Assembly (NCBI GenBank): GCA_963921425.1
Contig: OY992834.1
Span: forward strand, 6,386,001-6,450,000
From: Dryas octopetala
Lineage: Eukaryota; Streptophyta; Magnoliopsida; Rosales; Rosaceae
Length of the DNA: 64,000 nucleotides
Reading direction: 5' to 3'
The position numbers and the translations under genes were made by a program. Shown piece after piece: positions 36,798 to 47,451 of this stretch. Every line of letters begins with the position of its first letter. The stretch's first letter is position 1. The notes under the pieces were generated by a model that was not told the origin of the DNA, did no database searches, and saw nothing but the letters and a program-made list of their open reading frames with translations.

Positions 36798-39499
36798 CAC
36801 TCTCTCAAACACACACACTAACAGAGTCCAGTTGTAGCTGGAACTTACTATTTTGAGTGATCTTTATAGTGCTAGTCATAACCGTTACTATATAGCTAAA
36901 TGATTTCTGTTGTATGTCAATCTTATATCATGCCAAGTCATGTAATCATGTCTAACACTTAAAATTGAATATGCAGATTGCCGTTCATTTGTGGGCAACA
37001 GGGAGAGGGACTTTATCATCTTCATCCTTTCTCATCATACGCGACATAGCTTCTGTGTTTCGCTCTGATTGCTTTGACACCTGCTTTGTTAATACATATA
37101 AATCCTTCATTGGTCGGTGCCAATTTGTGGAGCCTGTTTTATTTGAACACATACAATTTCTAAGAAACTCCTTTGTTGAGCTATGCTCTGTGGATCCGCA
37201 AAAAGCATCTAGCAAAGCATTGGTGTCTATCCAACAACTTTCTAACATACTGCAGCAGGGTCTACGAATAAAAAAGAAGGTAGGACATTAGTTCAATCTT
37301 CTTGGTTGCTTGTTTCCTTAAGTTCAGACAACAAATTTGTTGCTCTTTCGAGTTAAATGTTTATGTGTGTGTGTGCATGTGTATTTTTTTATGAGAAATC
37401 ATTATGTTTCAAATGTAGAGGTGACATTCTCTGAACTTCTGCTTGAATTTTTCTGGGCAGGACGCTGTCAAGAAGATATGTGGTTGGCAGTACACTAGTT
37501 GCATTGATCTCTGGGTTATGTTTATATCAGCTTACATACATGATTATGATCTTCAGCCGTTGCTTTTTATGATCACTCAGATTATAAACGGGGTGGCTGT
37601 CTTGTTTCCTGGACCAAGATATTTGCCTTTAAGAATCAAATGCATTCAATGGTTGAATCATCTCTCTTCTTCCAGTGGCATTTTCATTCCTGTTGCCTCT
37701 TTGGTGTTGGATATTTTGGAATATAAAATCGGCAAGGATGGCGGGAAACCTGGAAAAGAATTCAATATTTTATGTTCCGTACAGGTTAGGATTCAGTAAT
37801 GTTACTGATAAAACATATGCTTGCAATTGGGTTATGCAACTCTCTCTGATTTACTTATCTAACATCGTGATGCAAGTCAATACTTTCAAGTTGGTTGCTG
37901 GCATCAATAAATTCTGTATAGCAAAAGATCTATTGCATTTTGATTATTATTTTGATTAAATATTTTTGGTTTCAGTTGCCAAAGCATTGGATAAAATCAA
38001 GGAACTTCCAAGAACAGTGCGTTTTATCTGCTATTGAATTGCTTTCAGAGCACTTTGCTCAGTGGAGCCATCATATTACATTTCCTGATCTGGCTACTAT
38101 TCCACTTATCCGCCTGAGGAAGTTTCATGAGATAACTACTATAGAGAGTTTCAGGCGTGTAATAAAGCGTTTTATTGATCAGGTACTACTTCTCGACAAA
38201 GGAATTTATTTTCTAGATGTATGCCTACTTGAGACATAGCTGTCTTATCTACTAGCTTCCTCCTGAAAAAAGATATGCTTAAAGGCTTTAGCTCATTAGA
38301 AACTTTAGGGAAGCTGTGCAGTCCCAATATTACGGCTCTCAAGTTGAAATTCAGTCTGTACTGGTCAACCATCTTGACAATCATAATTTCCGAAGTTTTA
38401 TGTGATGAAAACTTGAATATAACAATTATATGGCAAATTGTGTCTGCACTATTTGAACATTACAGATTAAGGAGTTCCATGCCAATCCTGCTATATTTGG
38501 GGGACTTTTATTGTCCAGATGTATCAGGCCGAATAAAAATCACTAATTTATTTACTTTTTTTTTTTTTTTTTTATGTGAAGAATTAACTCCAAACCCCTC
38601 CCTAATTTATGTGACCCACTCAATAGGTGTACCTCCATGCTACGCTGTATTTAAGAATCCATGGCTGGTAACCTAATTAATGGGATTAGGTATAATCTTT
38701 GTGATGTGACAAGAAAAGCTGTGATTTTTGCACTGCAGGTTGAGCAAAACATTGAATTTGTGCGGAAGAAGAGAGATGAGGTGCCTTTTTCACCGAAAGA
38801 TCAACAATCTGTAGAATCATTTCTTCAGGTTTGCACTCTTACGGTCAACTTTTTGGGGATCTGATGAATGCAACTTGTTTTTGATCTGTTGAATGGTTAA
38901 CATGCAGCTTGAAAAGCACAGTAGCAATACTCCGTTTACACAATATTATAAAAGCATCATGGACAAGGCTGCTTCGAGAAATTCGGCTTTGATTGAAAAG
39001 GTGCAACACGCCTAACCTTATTTTTGTTCTTTTTTTCAAACTTTTTTTTTTTGGCTGGGTATGGCACCTTGAATGTTAACTATGGGGGTAGTCTAGCGAT
39101 TGCATAATGACATTAGGCAGAATCAACAATGAACTTTCGGCTTTTAATGAGCTGATTGAACTATCCCAGCCCCCTCTTTATTATTATTTTTTTTTTACAG
39201 AACACATGATTGTGCATTTGTGCTAGTTTCTTGCTAAATTTGTTTTGGCCATAGTTCAGATTTAGAAAGAGACATGTTTTGCAAACTCTCATCATTTTTC
39301 ATTCTTGTAATGGTACTTGTTGCAGTTCTCTAAACCAGAGGAAATTAAAAAGAAAGCTCAAAAGAAAATACAAGGGCCTCAAAATGACAGGGTGACTCAG
39401 GGTGTAAATGGTAGACATTCAGAGAAAAGAAAAGGCAATGTGACTACTGATTGTGGCAGTGAAGCAGAGAAGAGGATAAAAGAAACCGTTGAATGCTAA
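33856..39499 (+). CDS. NOC2: Noc2-family nucleolar ribosome-assembly protein
   Basis: Thirteen exons splice in frame to 741 residues, near the ~750 of other Noc2 proteins: 33856-33964, 34237-34297, 34724-34832, 34937-34988, 35087-35187, 35358-35423, 35976-36512, 36977-37279, 37461-37784, 37976-38182, 38739-38828, 38908-39000 and 39326-39499. All introns are GT-AG. The start MGKLGKKARKFSKKNLQSVL is a basic nucleolar-type tail. Acidic patches (SEDDSD, DDSDSD) and a short coiled coil follow. The Noc2 domain begins near SSAIDSWC in exon 7 and includes YLRSTLFLLNQV and FPSLLRRLIKIAVHLWATG. The C-terminus is lysine-rich. Noc2 pairs with Noc1 or Noc3 to move 60S pre-ribosomes from nucleolus to nucleoplasm. 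In Arabidopsis this family includes NOC2 and REBELOTE; the length favours NOC2, but I cannot separate them firmly. Confidence 0.9.
36753..36793 (+). repeat. (TC)n microsatellite in NOC2 intron 7
   Basis: About 20 TC units lie in the intron between exons 7 and 8. Confidence 0.95.
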
Positions 39500-39751
39500 A
39501 TTGTTCGAAATGATCAATTTCTGGGCCTTTATCAGTTTCACTTAGCAAATTTTGATCCCATTGATAATTTTATTTACAGTTTTGATGTACTCATGTAAGC
39601 TTATAGATACCTTATTACAAAACAGACATACCAAGGGATGTGACTTCAAATCTCTGGAATGCACTGGTACTAGGTCGCCAGGAGAAACAAAAACTACTCA
39701 TAATAAAGTCAAAGGATGTTGAAAAAAACAAAAAAAAAAGTAAAATAGAAA

Positions 39752-40776
39752 GGCTTAATTATTTATAAGTTTTTTTGTTCTAGATTATCAATTATAATTT
39801 ACATTCGTGTCCCATTTTACTTTATTCCGTCAACAATTCCGTTAAAAATACTGACTTGGTCGTTAATCGTTATTGATGACATGGCGCGCTAGATGTGCGC
39901 CATGTGTCACATTTTTTCTTGTATTTTTTTTATTTTCCTATTTTTATGAACTTTAAAAATTAATTAAAAATAGCTCCGAACTCAGAAAAATATATGAAAA
40001 ATTCCTACGGACTCGTCTTGACTAGTATTAATTTACTATAGAGTCAAAATATCAATTTTTCCTCTAAAAATTTTCAGAAAATTTGGAAAGTCCAAATTTA
40101 TTTCTAGAAAATTAAAATACTCTAAGTTTCTTTAGAAATTCATAAGATAATCTCCCGAACTCTAAAAAATATGAGGTCTGCACCGTTAGTTTTCTAAAAC
40201 TAACAATACATTACTCGTGAACACTTGCTACCCAAAAGACCCCTCGATTTTAGAGGAAAACAAATTTTCCTCTATAAAATAAATTCAAGAAAAATTCTAA
40301 AATTTACGTAAAGTCTCGAAATAATTCTCTAAAACAGGCTTTTAGTAATTTTCAAAATATTTTTGAAAATTCGTCCGAGAGTTTATGAAAATTCTAAAAT
40401 TTATTTAATAGAGGGAAATTTATTTTAATTTTTTAGAAATAGATTTGGATTTCCCAAATTTTCTGAAAATTTCTAGAGGAAAAATTGGTATTTTGACCTC
40501 ATAGTAAATTAGTACTAGTCAAAACGAGTTCGTAGGAATTTTCTGTGTATTTTCTGAGTTCGAAGCTATTTTTAATTAATTTTCAAAGTTTATAAAAAAA
40601 AAAAAAAAATCCGAAAATAAAAGTAAAGATGTAACACGTGGCACACATCCAGTGTGCCACGTCAGCAATAACGGTCAAGTCAGCATTTTTAACGGAATTG
40701 TTGACGGAACAAGGTAAAATGAGACACGGATATAAGTTATAAGTGGTAATCTAAAATAAAAAAAATTTCAAGTGCC
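39752..40776. mobile_element. Large fold-back element, about 430-bp arms
   Basis: The segments 39752-40135 and roughly 40400-40776 are reverse complements over most of their length. Shared blocks include CCGTCAACAATTCCGTTAAAAAT and TTTTGACTAGTA-like sequence, leaving a spacer of only about 250 bp. RNA from it could form a long hairpin. No transposase is present. Flanking AATAGAAA and AATATGGAAA may be a damaged duplication, so the superfamily (possibly Mutator-like) is uncertain. Confidence 0.82.
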
Positions 40777-40786
40777 AATATGGAAA

Positions 40787-41523
40787 CAAGGAATAAAATT
40801 TCGGGTTTCGAAGAAATTTCGATGGAAATTTCGATGAAAATTTCGACGGAAATTTCGATGGAAATTTCGACGGAAATTTCGAAGATTTTTAAATTTCAAC
40901 AAAAATTAGACGGAAATGACGGAAATTACTATCAAAATACGGAAATTTTGAATGAAACTTTACCATATGTTTATTTAACATATTATCTACTAAATTTATA
41001 AAAAAAAATTGAATAAACCAAATTATATAGTAGGTTTTATGTGATATAAGATGAATATAATGCACGCTGGAGACAAATACTGTTAAATAAAATTAGTATA
41101 TTATTTATACTATATAATCTATACACTAAACCCTATGTATTTTATAATCTATATTCTTGTTTAGGTTATGATATATGATATTAGAGTTTAGACCCTTTAG
41201 GGTATTTTAAATTATTTTTTATATAGAAATATATTATAGTTTACTAGTTTAGGGTTTAAAAACAATTAAATAAAACTCCAAAATGGTCAAACGAAACTCC
41301 AAACTATTTTTTTTCTTTACAATTGCCCAAAGGCCTCAAACCCTAATAAATCCTAAACCATTTATTTTTTTTTCTTTTTTTTCTTTCCTTTCTTTTCTCT
41401 TTTTTTTCTTTTTTTTTTTCTTCTTTTTCTTTCCTTTCTTCTCTCTTTTTTTTCTTCTTTTTCCTGTCTTCTCCAGTTCTCCCCGAGTCTGCAGTTCAAG
41501 GCTTCCAGCTCCATTGTTTTTTT

Positions 41524-41591
<68 letters not shown>

Positions 41592-41938
41592 CTGCCATCG
41601 CATCTCTCTCCCTCGATCTGCCGCTGCCGCTGCCGCTGCTCTGCCTCCCCCCGCCACGCCTTCTTTCTCCCTCGACTGTGTAGGTGAGGTAAGTTGATTA
41701 GCTGGGATATTGGGTTGTTGTGGAGCTGTGGAGGTGACGAAATTTCGCGAAATTTTGACGAAATTTTTCTGAAATTCAAAAAATTTGGCTGTTAGGGTGT
41801 TTAAAATTTCGCCTGAAATTTCGAATATTTCGCCGAAATATTTCGAATTTTTGTCGAATCAATGTTAAAATTTCGGACCCCTTCAAAATCGAAATTTTAG
41901 ACAAAATTTCGCCGAAAATTTCAAAATTTAAACCCTTG
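40787..41938. mobile_element. hAT-like non-autonomous element, 8-bp TSD
   Basis: The ends CAAGGAATAAAATTTCG and, inverted, CAAGGGTTTAAATTTTG lie between perfect 8-bp duplications TATGGAAA (40779-40786 and 41939-41946), which fits the hAT superfamily. Both subterminal regions are crowded with GAAATTTCG repeats: a tandem run at 40797-40880, and a dispersed set at 41735-41925. The middle holds long pyrimidine tracts, including a 60-bp CT repeat (41528-41588). It encodes no transposase; the proline- or serine-like frames there are translations of simple sequence. Confidence 0.82.
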
Positions 41939-43454
41939 TATGGAAATGAGTTATAATTTTTTGTGGTAAATCGATAATTAAGCCAAATAGAAAGACATAT
42001 GTTTTTCTGATTTCTTTTTATGGTTGACTTATATTTTTCTGATTTCTTTAATGGTTGACGTCAGTCTATTTTATTTCTAGTTTTATATTTTCTTATGATA
42101 ATATAGATTATAGGTGCCTGGGAATTGCCGAATTTGGAGTTTGGGACCCATTTGCTTCTATTTTAACTGTTTTATAGTCGTTCGTTCTAGAAAGGAACTT
42201 ACAAGGGAAAATGACTTTGGGCCGGCATTTTCCTCTCGTTGCCTAAATTGAAATTCTTTCTTTTAAAAATTTAAAAAATGTATTTATAATTAAATTAAAG
42301 TTAGTGCTAAGGCTACTTGGCGTAACTATTCCAGGACATGAAAACCACTAACTTTATGTTTATTTAATTATATTAAAATATTTTTATAATTCTTATTTAG
42401 CGTATTTAAGCACGCATAACGGCATAACGCGTTGTCTGTAAATCTTTTAAACCCCTTAATTGGGCTTCACGATTGTTTTATTTTATTAATTTGGTGAAAA
42501 GATCTTTACATCAAATACGGAAACACAGTACGGACAAAATGCAGAATGCAGGACTTTTATAGCATCTAACTAAATTGAGAAGATTCTATATATGTGAGGA
42601 GTAAATGCAAAATAAAACATTTCGGGCTTTTGTGCTAATGGGTCTAAATGATATAACAGGTGATATGTTAGCATTTTATTTCTTACGGATAATTGAGGTT
42701 CAAGGTGTGTCGAAATTTACTAACTAATAGTTAGTGATATTTCATTTCAAGTTCGAGAATGCACAATATGTTGTCTTATATAATTTTGTGTAGGTGCTTA
42801 TGAAGATTTTTTTAGATCTCTTCACTTATTATTAATTAATCTTGAGTTAGATGTTTTAATTTTTTTAATAATATCAGAGCAAGTTTACTCACGTGTAGTG
42901 CATAGGCATATGAGACTATGAAATTTTATTTTATATTAGAAAATTACAGTATTGTCAAGTAGTTTATAAAATATCAAGTCACTCCTCCTATTACCAATTG
43001 ATTTTAAGTTAAATGTCTAAATTCCTTCACAAATCCCTCTTCCCATATTACAAAAACACATACAACATCATTTTAGAAGTATAATATTGATCATGTATTG
43101 CTACCATATATTATTTTGCTTGGAAGGATGATTGGATAGAGAAGGGTTAATTGAATCTCAGCCCCTCAATCACCATTGCTAGACATATATGGAAGAAAAA
43201 GCTAATCATAAGCATATATTCTCTGTTTTGAGGTAGTAATATATAATCATATTGATTTCCTCAACAAAAAAAAAAAAAAGTTAAAAAAAATCGAACCCAA
43301 TATTTAAAAAATGTCCTTGAGAGAGTCCCTAACATCTCCCCTCATGATTTTCTTCTTCTACCCTCCCCTGTATACAAACCCCCAACAAGAAGACAATCGC
43401 AATCCCATAGTCAAACTTGACTTGCAAGCCAATGGCAGGCACCGCCACGTGTAC

Positions 43455-44225
43455 TTAGCTAAATGAAGCTCCCTTTACGACGGCGTTTGGCTGACTGCTA
43501 CACCCCAGTGACCCCACAGCTCTCAGCATCCCCCACAACCCCTTGGCCTTTGCTCTGCTCCTCCCCTGCTCACCATCCTTCCCCATTAGCCCATCACTCC
43601 CTTCACAACCCGACCCGAACATGGTGGGTGGGGTCCGCCGGCTCTGCCTGCTTTTGATGTCTCCTAGCTCCATCTCTGTGGGAAACCTCGCCATTCCAAA
43701 CATCAACAAGTACCACTTGGACTTCGATGGAGTACTCGACAAAACAGAGACATAGCTACTTTTCGATGTCGTGGAATTCATTGCCTTTCCACTTTTGGAC
43801 GAACACTTTGTTGTTGTTTTGTTGAACGAGTACGACTTCCATGATCGGAAGATGTCCTTTTTGGATGACGATGAAGTGATGCGTTTTGGGTTGGTTTCTT
43901 GGTGGTTGGTGTTGTTCTGGGCTTTCTTCTCCGGAAACTCTTTGTAGGGGATGAGTTTCCCACAGAAGATTATGTCTTTTCCATCTGATGGGTACGTGGA
44001 GGCTGTGAAGTCTTCGCTGAAGAACTCAAAGAAATTGTCCTCATCATCGAAGGAGGAGCTTCGAGTTGGATCATAGTCTTTGGAGAAGTTTTGATCATCC
44101 CAATTGGCTGAGTCACTGTGAGTAGGAAGATCGCAAAGAGAGAGTGTTTCCTCTGCTTCATATGGATCTTGGTGTTCAAATTCTGTGTAGTTGTTGTGTT
44201 GTAGCACTTCGTCTTGGGCAATCAT
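43455..44225 (-). CDS. Plant-specific protein of unknown function
   Basis: A single exon encodes 256 residues if translation starts at the ATG at 44225 (MIAQDEVLQ). An in-frame ATG at 44348 would add 41 residues. However, a TATA box at about 44328-44336 on this strand puts the transcript start near 44300, so the inner ATG is preferred. The N-terminal half is acidic with EAEETLSLCDLP and DNFFEFFSEDF. The middle is rich in serine and lysine. Near the C-terminus is a well-defined block KWYLLMFGMARFPTEMELGD followed by IKSRQSRR. That block recalls unnamed plant proteins with a conserved FPTEMEL motif; I do not know a function. There is no membrane segment and no cleavable signal in the chosen form. 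Confidence 0.75.
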   Translation of the reverse strand: MIAQDEVLQHNNYTEFEHQDPYEAEETLSLCDLPTHSDSANWDDQNFSKDYDPTRSSSFDDEDNFFEFFSEDFTASTYPSDGKDIIFCGKLIPYKEFPEKKAQNNTNHQETNPKRITSSSSKKDIFRSWKSYSFNKTTTKCSSKSGKAMNSTTSKSSYVSVLSSTPSKSKWYLLMFGMARFPTEMELGDIKSRQSRRTPPTMFGSGCEGSDGLMGKDGEQGRSRAKAKGLWGMLRAVGSLGCSSQPNAVVKGASFS

Positions 44226-44327
44226 TTTTGGGGTACAAAGATGGAGATCACAAGGACCGAAGCTGCTTGAGCAATTAATATCAAATTGTTGTTGTTGGGT
44301 GTGGAGAGAGAGGAAGAAGCACTCATT

Positions 44328-44336
44328 GTATATATA
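44328..44336 (-). promoter_or_regulatory. TATA box of the unknown-protein gene
   Basis: The minus strand reads TATATATAC here, about 105 bases upstream of the ATG at 44225 and well isolated from other TA runs. It lies inside the extended frame, which argues against the ATG at 44348. Confidence 0.5.
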
Positions 44337-44673
44337 AGATAAGATCATTGGGTTTAATTTGGTAGGGTAGATGGGGATGGCTTCTAGATGGAATGTACTA
44401 AAGGAAGTAATTAATTATGAGTTAATAAATGAGAAAAGTCTATGATTAAGACGGTGTGAGACTACTTATTACTGTATGATTTACTTGGTATTCTAGAAGA
44501 GCATGCAGGCAGAGGAAGGCTAGCTAGCAGGTGAGCCTCTTGAGTCTGAGACGTGGGGTCTGTTCTTGTAGCAGCATAGTCTTCTAGATGGGTTCAATGG
44601 GCTTTTTGCCTCTTGGGTTCTTGTTTTGGATGTTAGTGTTTGCTGTTTTGTGGGGGCTGCTTTTTCTTGTTAC

Positions 44674-44797
44674 TGTTGAGAGTAATGTGGAGCAATGTCC
44701 CACATCGGAAAACTAGAGCTTAGCATATGTGCTTATAAGTCTTGGGCCTCTCCACCCATTACCAATTGGTTTTGGGTTGGATACTCTAATTCTATCA
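44674..44797 (+). repeat. TRIM LTR 1 (outer)
   Basis: 124 bp, TGTTGAG to TTCTATCA. It carries the variants CTAGAGC and GTGCTT, shared only with LTR5. Confidence 0.88.
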
Positions 44798-44918
44798 TAA
44801 GAGTAATGTGGAGCAATGTCCCACATCGGAAAACTAAGGCTTAGCATATGTGTTTATAAGTCTTGGGCCTCTCCACCCATTGCCAATTGGTTTTGGGTTG
44901 GATGCTCTAATTCTATCA
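44798..44918 (+). repeat. TRIM LTR 2 (inner, 5' truncated)
   Basis: It follows LTR1 directly, reads TAAGAGTAATG in place of TGTTGAGAG, and carries the inner variants CTAAGGC and GTGTTT. Confidence 0.85.
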
Positions 44919-44930
44919 TGGTATCAGAGC
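44919..44930 (+). promoter_or_regulatory. Retroelement primer binding site
   Basis: TGGTATCAGAGC directly follows LTR2 and is the standard initiator-Met tRNA priming site. Identical copies follow LTR3 (45159-45170) and the copia LTR (47817-47828). Confidence 0.85.
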
Positions 44931-45034
44931 TTGGTTATCCGCGTGTAAGGTCCAACGGCCACACGTGCTCCCACGTCACCCAATACAATTTGTTCACGTG
45001 TAAGGCTCAAAATATCGCCACACGTGCGGGGGCG

Positions 45035-45158
45035 TGTTGAGAGTAATGTGGAGCAATGTCCCACATCGGAAAACTAAGGCTTAGCATATGTGTTTATAAG
45101 TCTTGGGCCTCTCCACCCATTGCCAATTGGTTTTGGGTTGGATGCTCTAATTCTATCA
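45035..45158 (+). repeat. TRIM LTR 3 (inner)
   Basis: Full 124-bp copy with the inner variants, flanked on both sides by near-identical 116-bp internal segments. Confidence 0.88.
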
Positions 45159-45274
45159 TGGTATCAGAGCTTGATTATCCGCGTGTAAGGCCCAACGGCC
45201 ACACGTGCTCCCACGTCACCCAATACAATTTGTTCACGTGTAAGGCTCAAAATATCGCCACACGTGCGGGGGCG

Positions 45275-45388
45275 TGTTGAGAGTAATGTGGAGCATGGGA
45301 AAACTAAGGCTTAGCATATGTGTTTATAAGTCTTGGGCCTCTCCACCCATTGCCAATTGGTTTTGGGTTGGATGCTCTAATTCTATCA
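45275..45388 (+). repeat. TRIM LTR 4 (inner, internal deletion)
   Basis: 114 bp. Part of the ATGTCCCACATCGG motif region is missing, leaving GAGCATGGGAAAAC. Its end joins directly to copia integrase coding sequence. Confidence 0.85.
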
Positions 45389-47451
45389 TGATATTCCTTG
45401 GTTATGCTCCTGGTTACAAAGGCTTTATTTGCTTTGACCCCACTACTACACGAATTTATGTGTCTAGGCATGTTTACTTTGATGAAACTATATTTCCTTA
45501 TAAAACTCTCAAGTTTATCTCTCCATCAACTGCTTCTTCATCCTCAGATCCTATTGTTCTCTCCATTTCTTTGCCTTTATCACCATCAGTCTCTCTTTCT
45601 CCAGTTTCATCACCAGCCTCATCCCCAGATTTATCACCTTCACCTGAGCTATCCACTCTTGCTGCTACTCAACCTACTACAGACATGTCTCATGCTGCTG
45701 GTAATACTTCTTCTTCTTCTTCTTCTTCTGCTCTTGTTCCATCTGATTCTATTATTAATACTAATCCACCCTTCCCATCACATCTTGTTGAGCAATCTAT
45801 TTCATCTACTGCCAATAAACATGGCATGCAGACCAGATCAAAATCTGGTATTTCCAAGCCTAAGGTTTATATAGCTACGTCTTGTCCTGATTATTCTACT
45901 ACGGAACCTTCATCTTTTGCTATAGCTTCTCAACTTCCTCAGTGGCAAGTAGCTATGCAGGAGGAATTTTCAGCCTTGCAGAAACAAGGAACATGGCGAT
46001 TAGTTCCTTTACCTCCACAGAAGAATTTGGTAGGTTGTAAGTGGGTGTATAGGGTGAAGAAGAATCCTGATGGTTCTGTTGCTCGACATAAGGCCAGATT
46101 GGTTGCAAAAGGGTTCAGTCAGGAACAAGGGCTTGATTATGAAGAAACATTTAGCCCTGTGGTAAAGCATGCAACTGTGAGAGTGGTTCTTTCTTTGGCG
46201 GCTCAATTTAAATGGGAACTCAGGCAATTGGATGTCAAAAATGCTTTTCTGCATGGCATACTGCAAGAGGAAGTCTATATGTCTCAACCACCTGGTTTTG
46301 AAGATTTGGTTCATCCTTCTTATGTTTGCAAGTTAGAAAAGTCTTTATATGGACTCAAGCAAGCTCCAAGAGCATGGAATGAAAGATTTACCAGTCACTT
46401 GCCTAGTCTTGGTTTTCATTCATCATATGCAGATTCTTCATTGTTTATTAGGTGTATTGGATCTTCTCTGGTTATTCTTCTATTGTATGTGGATGATATC
46501 ATTTTGACTGGCAATGATTCTACAGCAATTCAAGACGTTACAACTCAACTGTCTCAGGAATTTGAGATGACCGATCTTGGAGCTCTCAATTATTTTCTGG
46601 GGCTTCATATTTCTTCTTCTAATTCTGGCATCTTCTTACATCAACACAAGTATGCTAAGGAACTTCTTGCCAAGGCAGGAATGGCTGATTGTAAACCAAG
46701 TTCCTCTCCCTGCTTGCCTAATGTTAAGTTGGTTCAAACTGATGGTGTTCCTCTTGCTAATCCTGCAGCTTATAGAAGCATTGTAGGCGGTCTGCAATAT
46801 CTCACTTTCACCAGACCTGATATTGCATTTGCTGTTAACACAGTGTGCCAATTCATGCACATTCCTACAGATCTTCATGAAAAGGCTATCAAACGTATAC
46901 TCAGATATATCAAAGGTACTCTAGACTTTGGGATTCAGTTTAGACCTGGACCACTTAATCTATCAGCATACAGTGATGCGGATTGGGGTGGTGACCCTAA
47001 TAACCGAAGATCAACCACAGGTTATGTTGTATTCCTTGGATCAAATCCTATTTCTTGGTGTTCAAGAAGGCAACCAACTGTTTCAAGGTCATCTACTGAG
47101 GCAGAATATAGAGCCTTAGCAGTCACAGCTGCTGAATTAGCTTGGATCAGACAGCTGCTTTGTGATTTGCATGTTTGTCTCTCCTCACCTCCTCTGCTTC
47201 ATTGCGATAATTTGTCAGCTATTGCTCTTTCATCAAATCCAGTCCTTCACTCAAGAGCAAAACACATTGAAATCGACTACCATTTCGTTAGAGAGAGAGT
47301 TCAAAGAGGTGATCTTCAACTTGAATTTGTGTCAAGTTCAGAACAGCTTGCAGACATTTTAACAAAGGCACTTTCCTCTCCTTTACTTCGATTTATGAGA
47401 ACCAATCTCATGCTTTGTCCTCCAGACAGACATGAGATTGCGGGAGGATGA
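45286..47451 (+). CDS. Truncated Ty1-copia Pol (integrase tail, RT, RNase H), open frame fused to LTR
   Basis: One frame without stops runs from an ATG inside TRIM LTR4 through copia sequence to TGA at 47451, about 720 codons. Copia homology starts at FLGYAPGYKGF (end of integrase), then a serine/proline-rich linker. The reverse transcriptase follows, with CKWVYRVKKNPDG, LDVKNAFLHG and the catalytic YVDD at 46486-46497. RNase H shows SDADWGG, STEAEYRAL and LADILTKAL. Gag, protease and the integrase catalytic core are absent, so it cannot move alone. The lack of stops or frameshifts over 2 kb suggests recent arrival or, less likely, selection. It is a retrotransposon relic, not a host gene. 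Whether the LTR-encoded start is ever used is unknown. Confidence 0.88.
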   Translation: MWSMGKLRLSICVYKSWASPPIANWFWVGCSNSIMIFLGYAPGYKGFICFDPTTTRIYVSRHVYFDETIFPYKTLKFISPSTASSSSDPIVLSISLPLSPSVSLSPVSSPASSPDLSPSPELSTLAATQPTTDMSHAAGNTSSSSSSSALVPSDSIINTNPPFPSHLVEQSISSTANKHGMQTRSKSGISKPKVYIATSCPDYSTTEPSSFAIASQLPQWQVAMQEEFSALQKQGTWRLVPLPPQKNLVGCKWVYRVKKNPDGSVARHKARLVAKGFSQEQGLDYEETFSPVVKHATVRVVLSLAAQFKWELRQLDVKNAFLHGILQEEVYMSQPPGFEDLVHPSYVCKLEKSLYGLKQAPRAWNERFTSHLPSLGFHSSYADSSLFIRCIGSSLVILLLYVDDIILTGNDSTAIQDVTTQLSQEFEMTDLGALNYFLGLHISSSNSGIFLHQHKYAKELLAKAGMADCKPSSSPCLPNVKLVQTDGVPLANPAAYRSIVGGLQYLTFTRPDIAFAVNTVCQFMHIPTDLHEKAIKRILRYIKGTLDFGIQFRPGPLNLSAYSDADWGGDPNNRRSTTGYVVFLGSNPISWCSRRQPTVSRSSTEAEYRALAVTAAELAWIRQLLCDLHVCLSSPPLLHCDNLSAIALSSNPVLHSRAKHIEIDYHFVRERVQRGDLQLEFVSSSEQLADILTKALSSPLLRFMRTNLMLCPPDRHEIAGG

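Larger units (their letters stand above)
39500..43450. other. Gene-free transposon cluster
   Basis: After the NOC2 3' untranslated region this stretch holds two abutting elements (39752-40776 and 40787-41938), then AT-rich DNA with no recognised gene up to the unknown protein gene. Frames within it are pyrimidine-tract artefacts. Confidence 0.65.

Noticed and set aside
41283..41779. Long frames on both strands rich in F/S/L or E/R/K
   Set aside because: They translate pyrimidine tracts and a 60-bp CT repeat inside the hAT-like element, with no domain or codon signal.
44816..45280. Two repeated 74-codon frames that look like a duplicated small gene
   Set aside because: They are the TRIM LTR plus internal segment, including the tRNA primer binding site, not a gene family.
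45398..45874. 158-codon leucine-rich plus-strand frame
   Set aside because: Shadow frame of the copia pol linker region.
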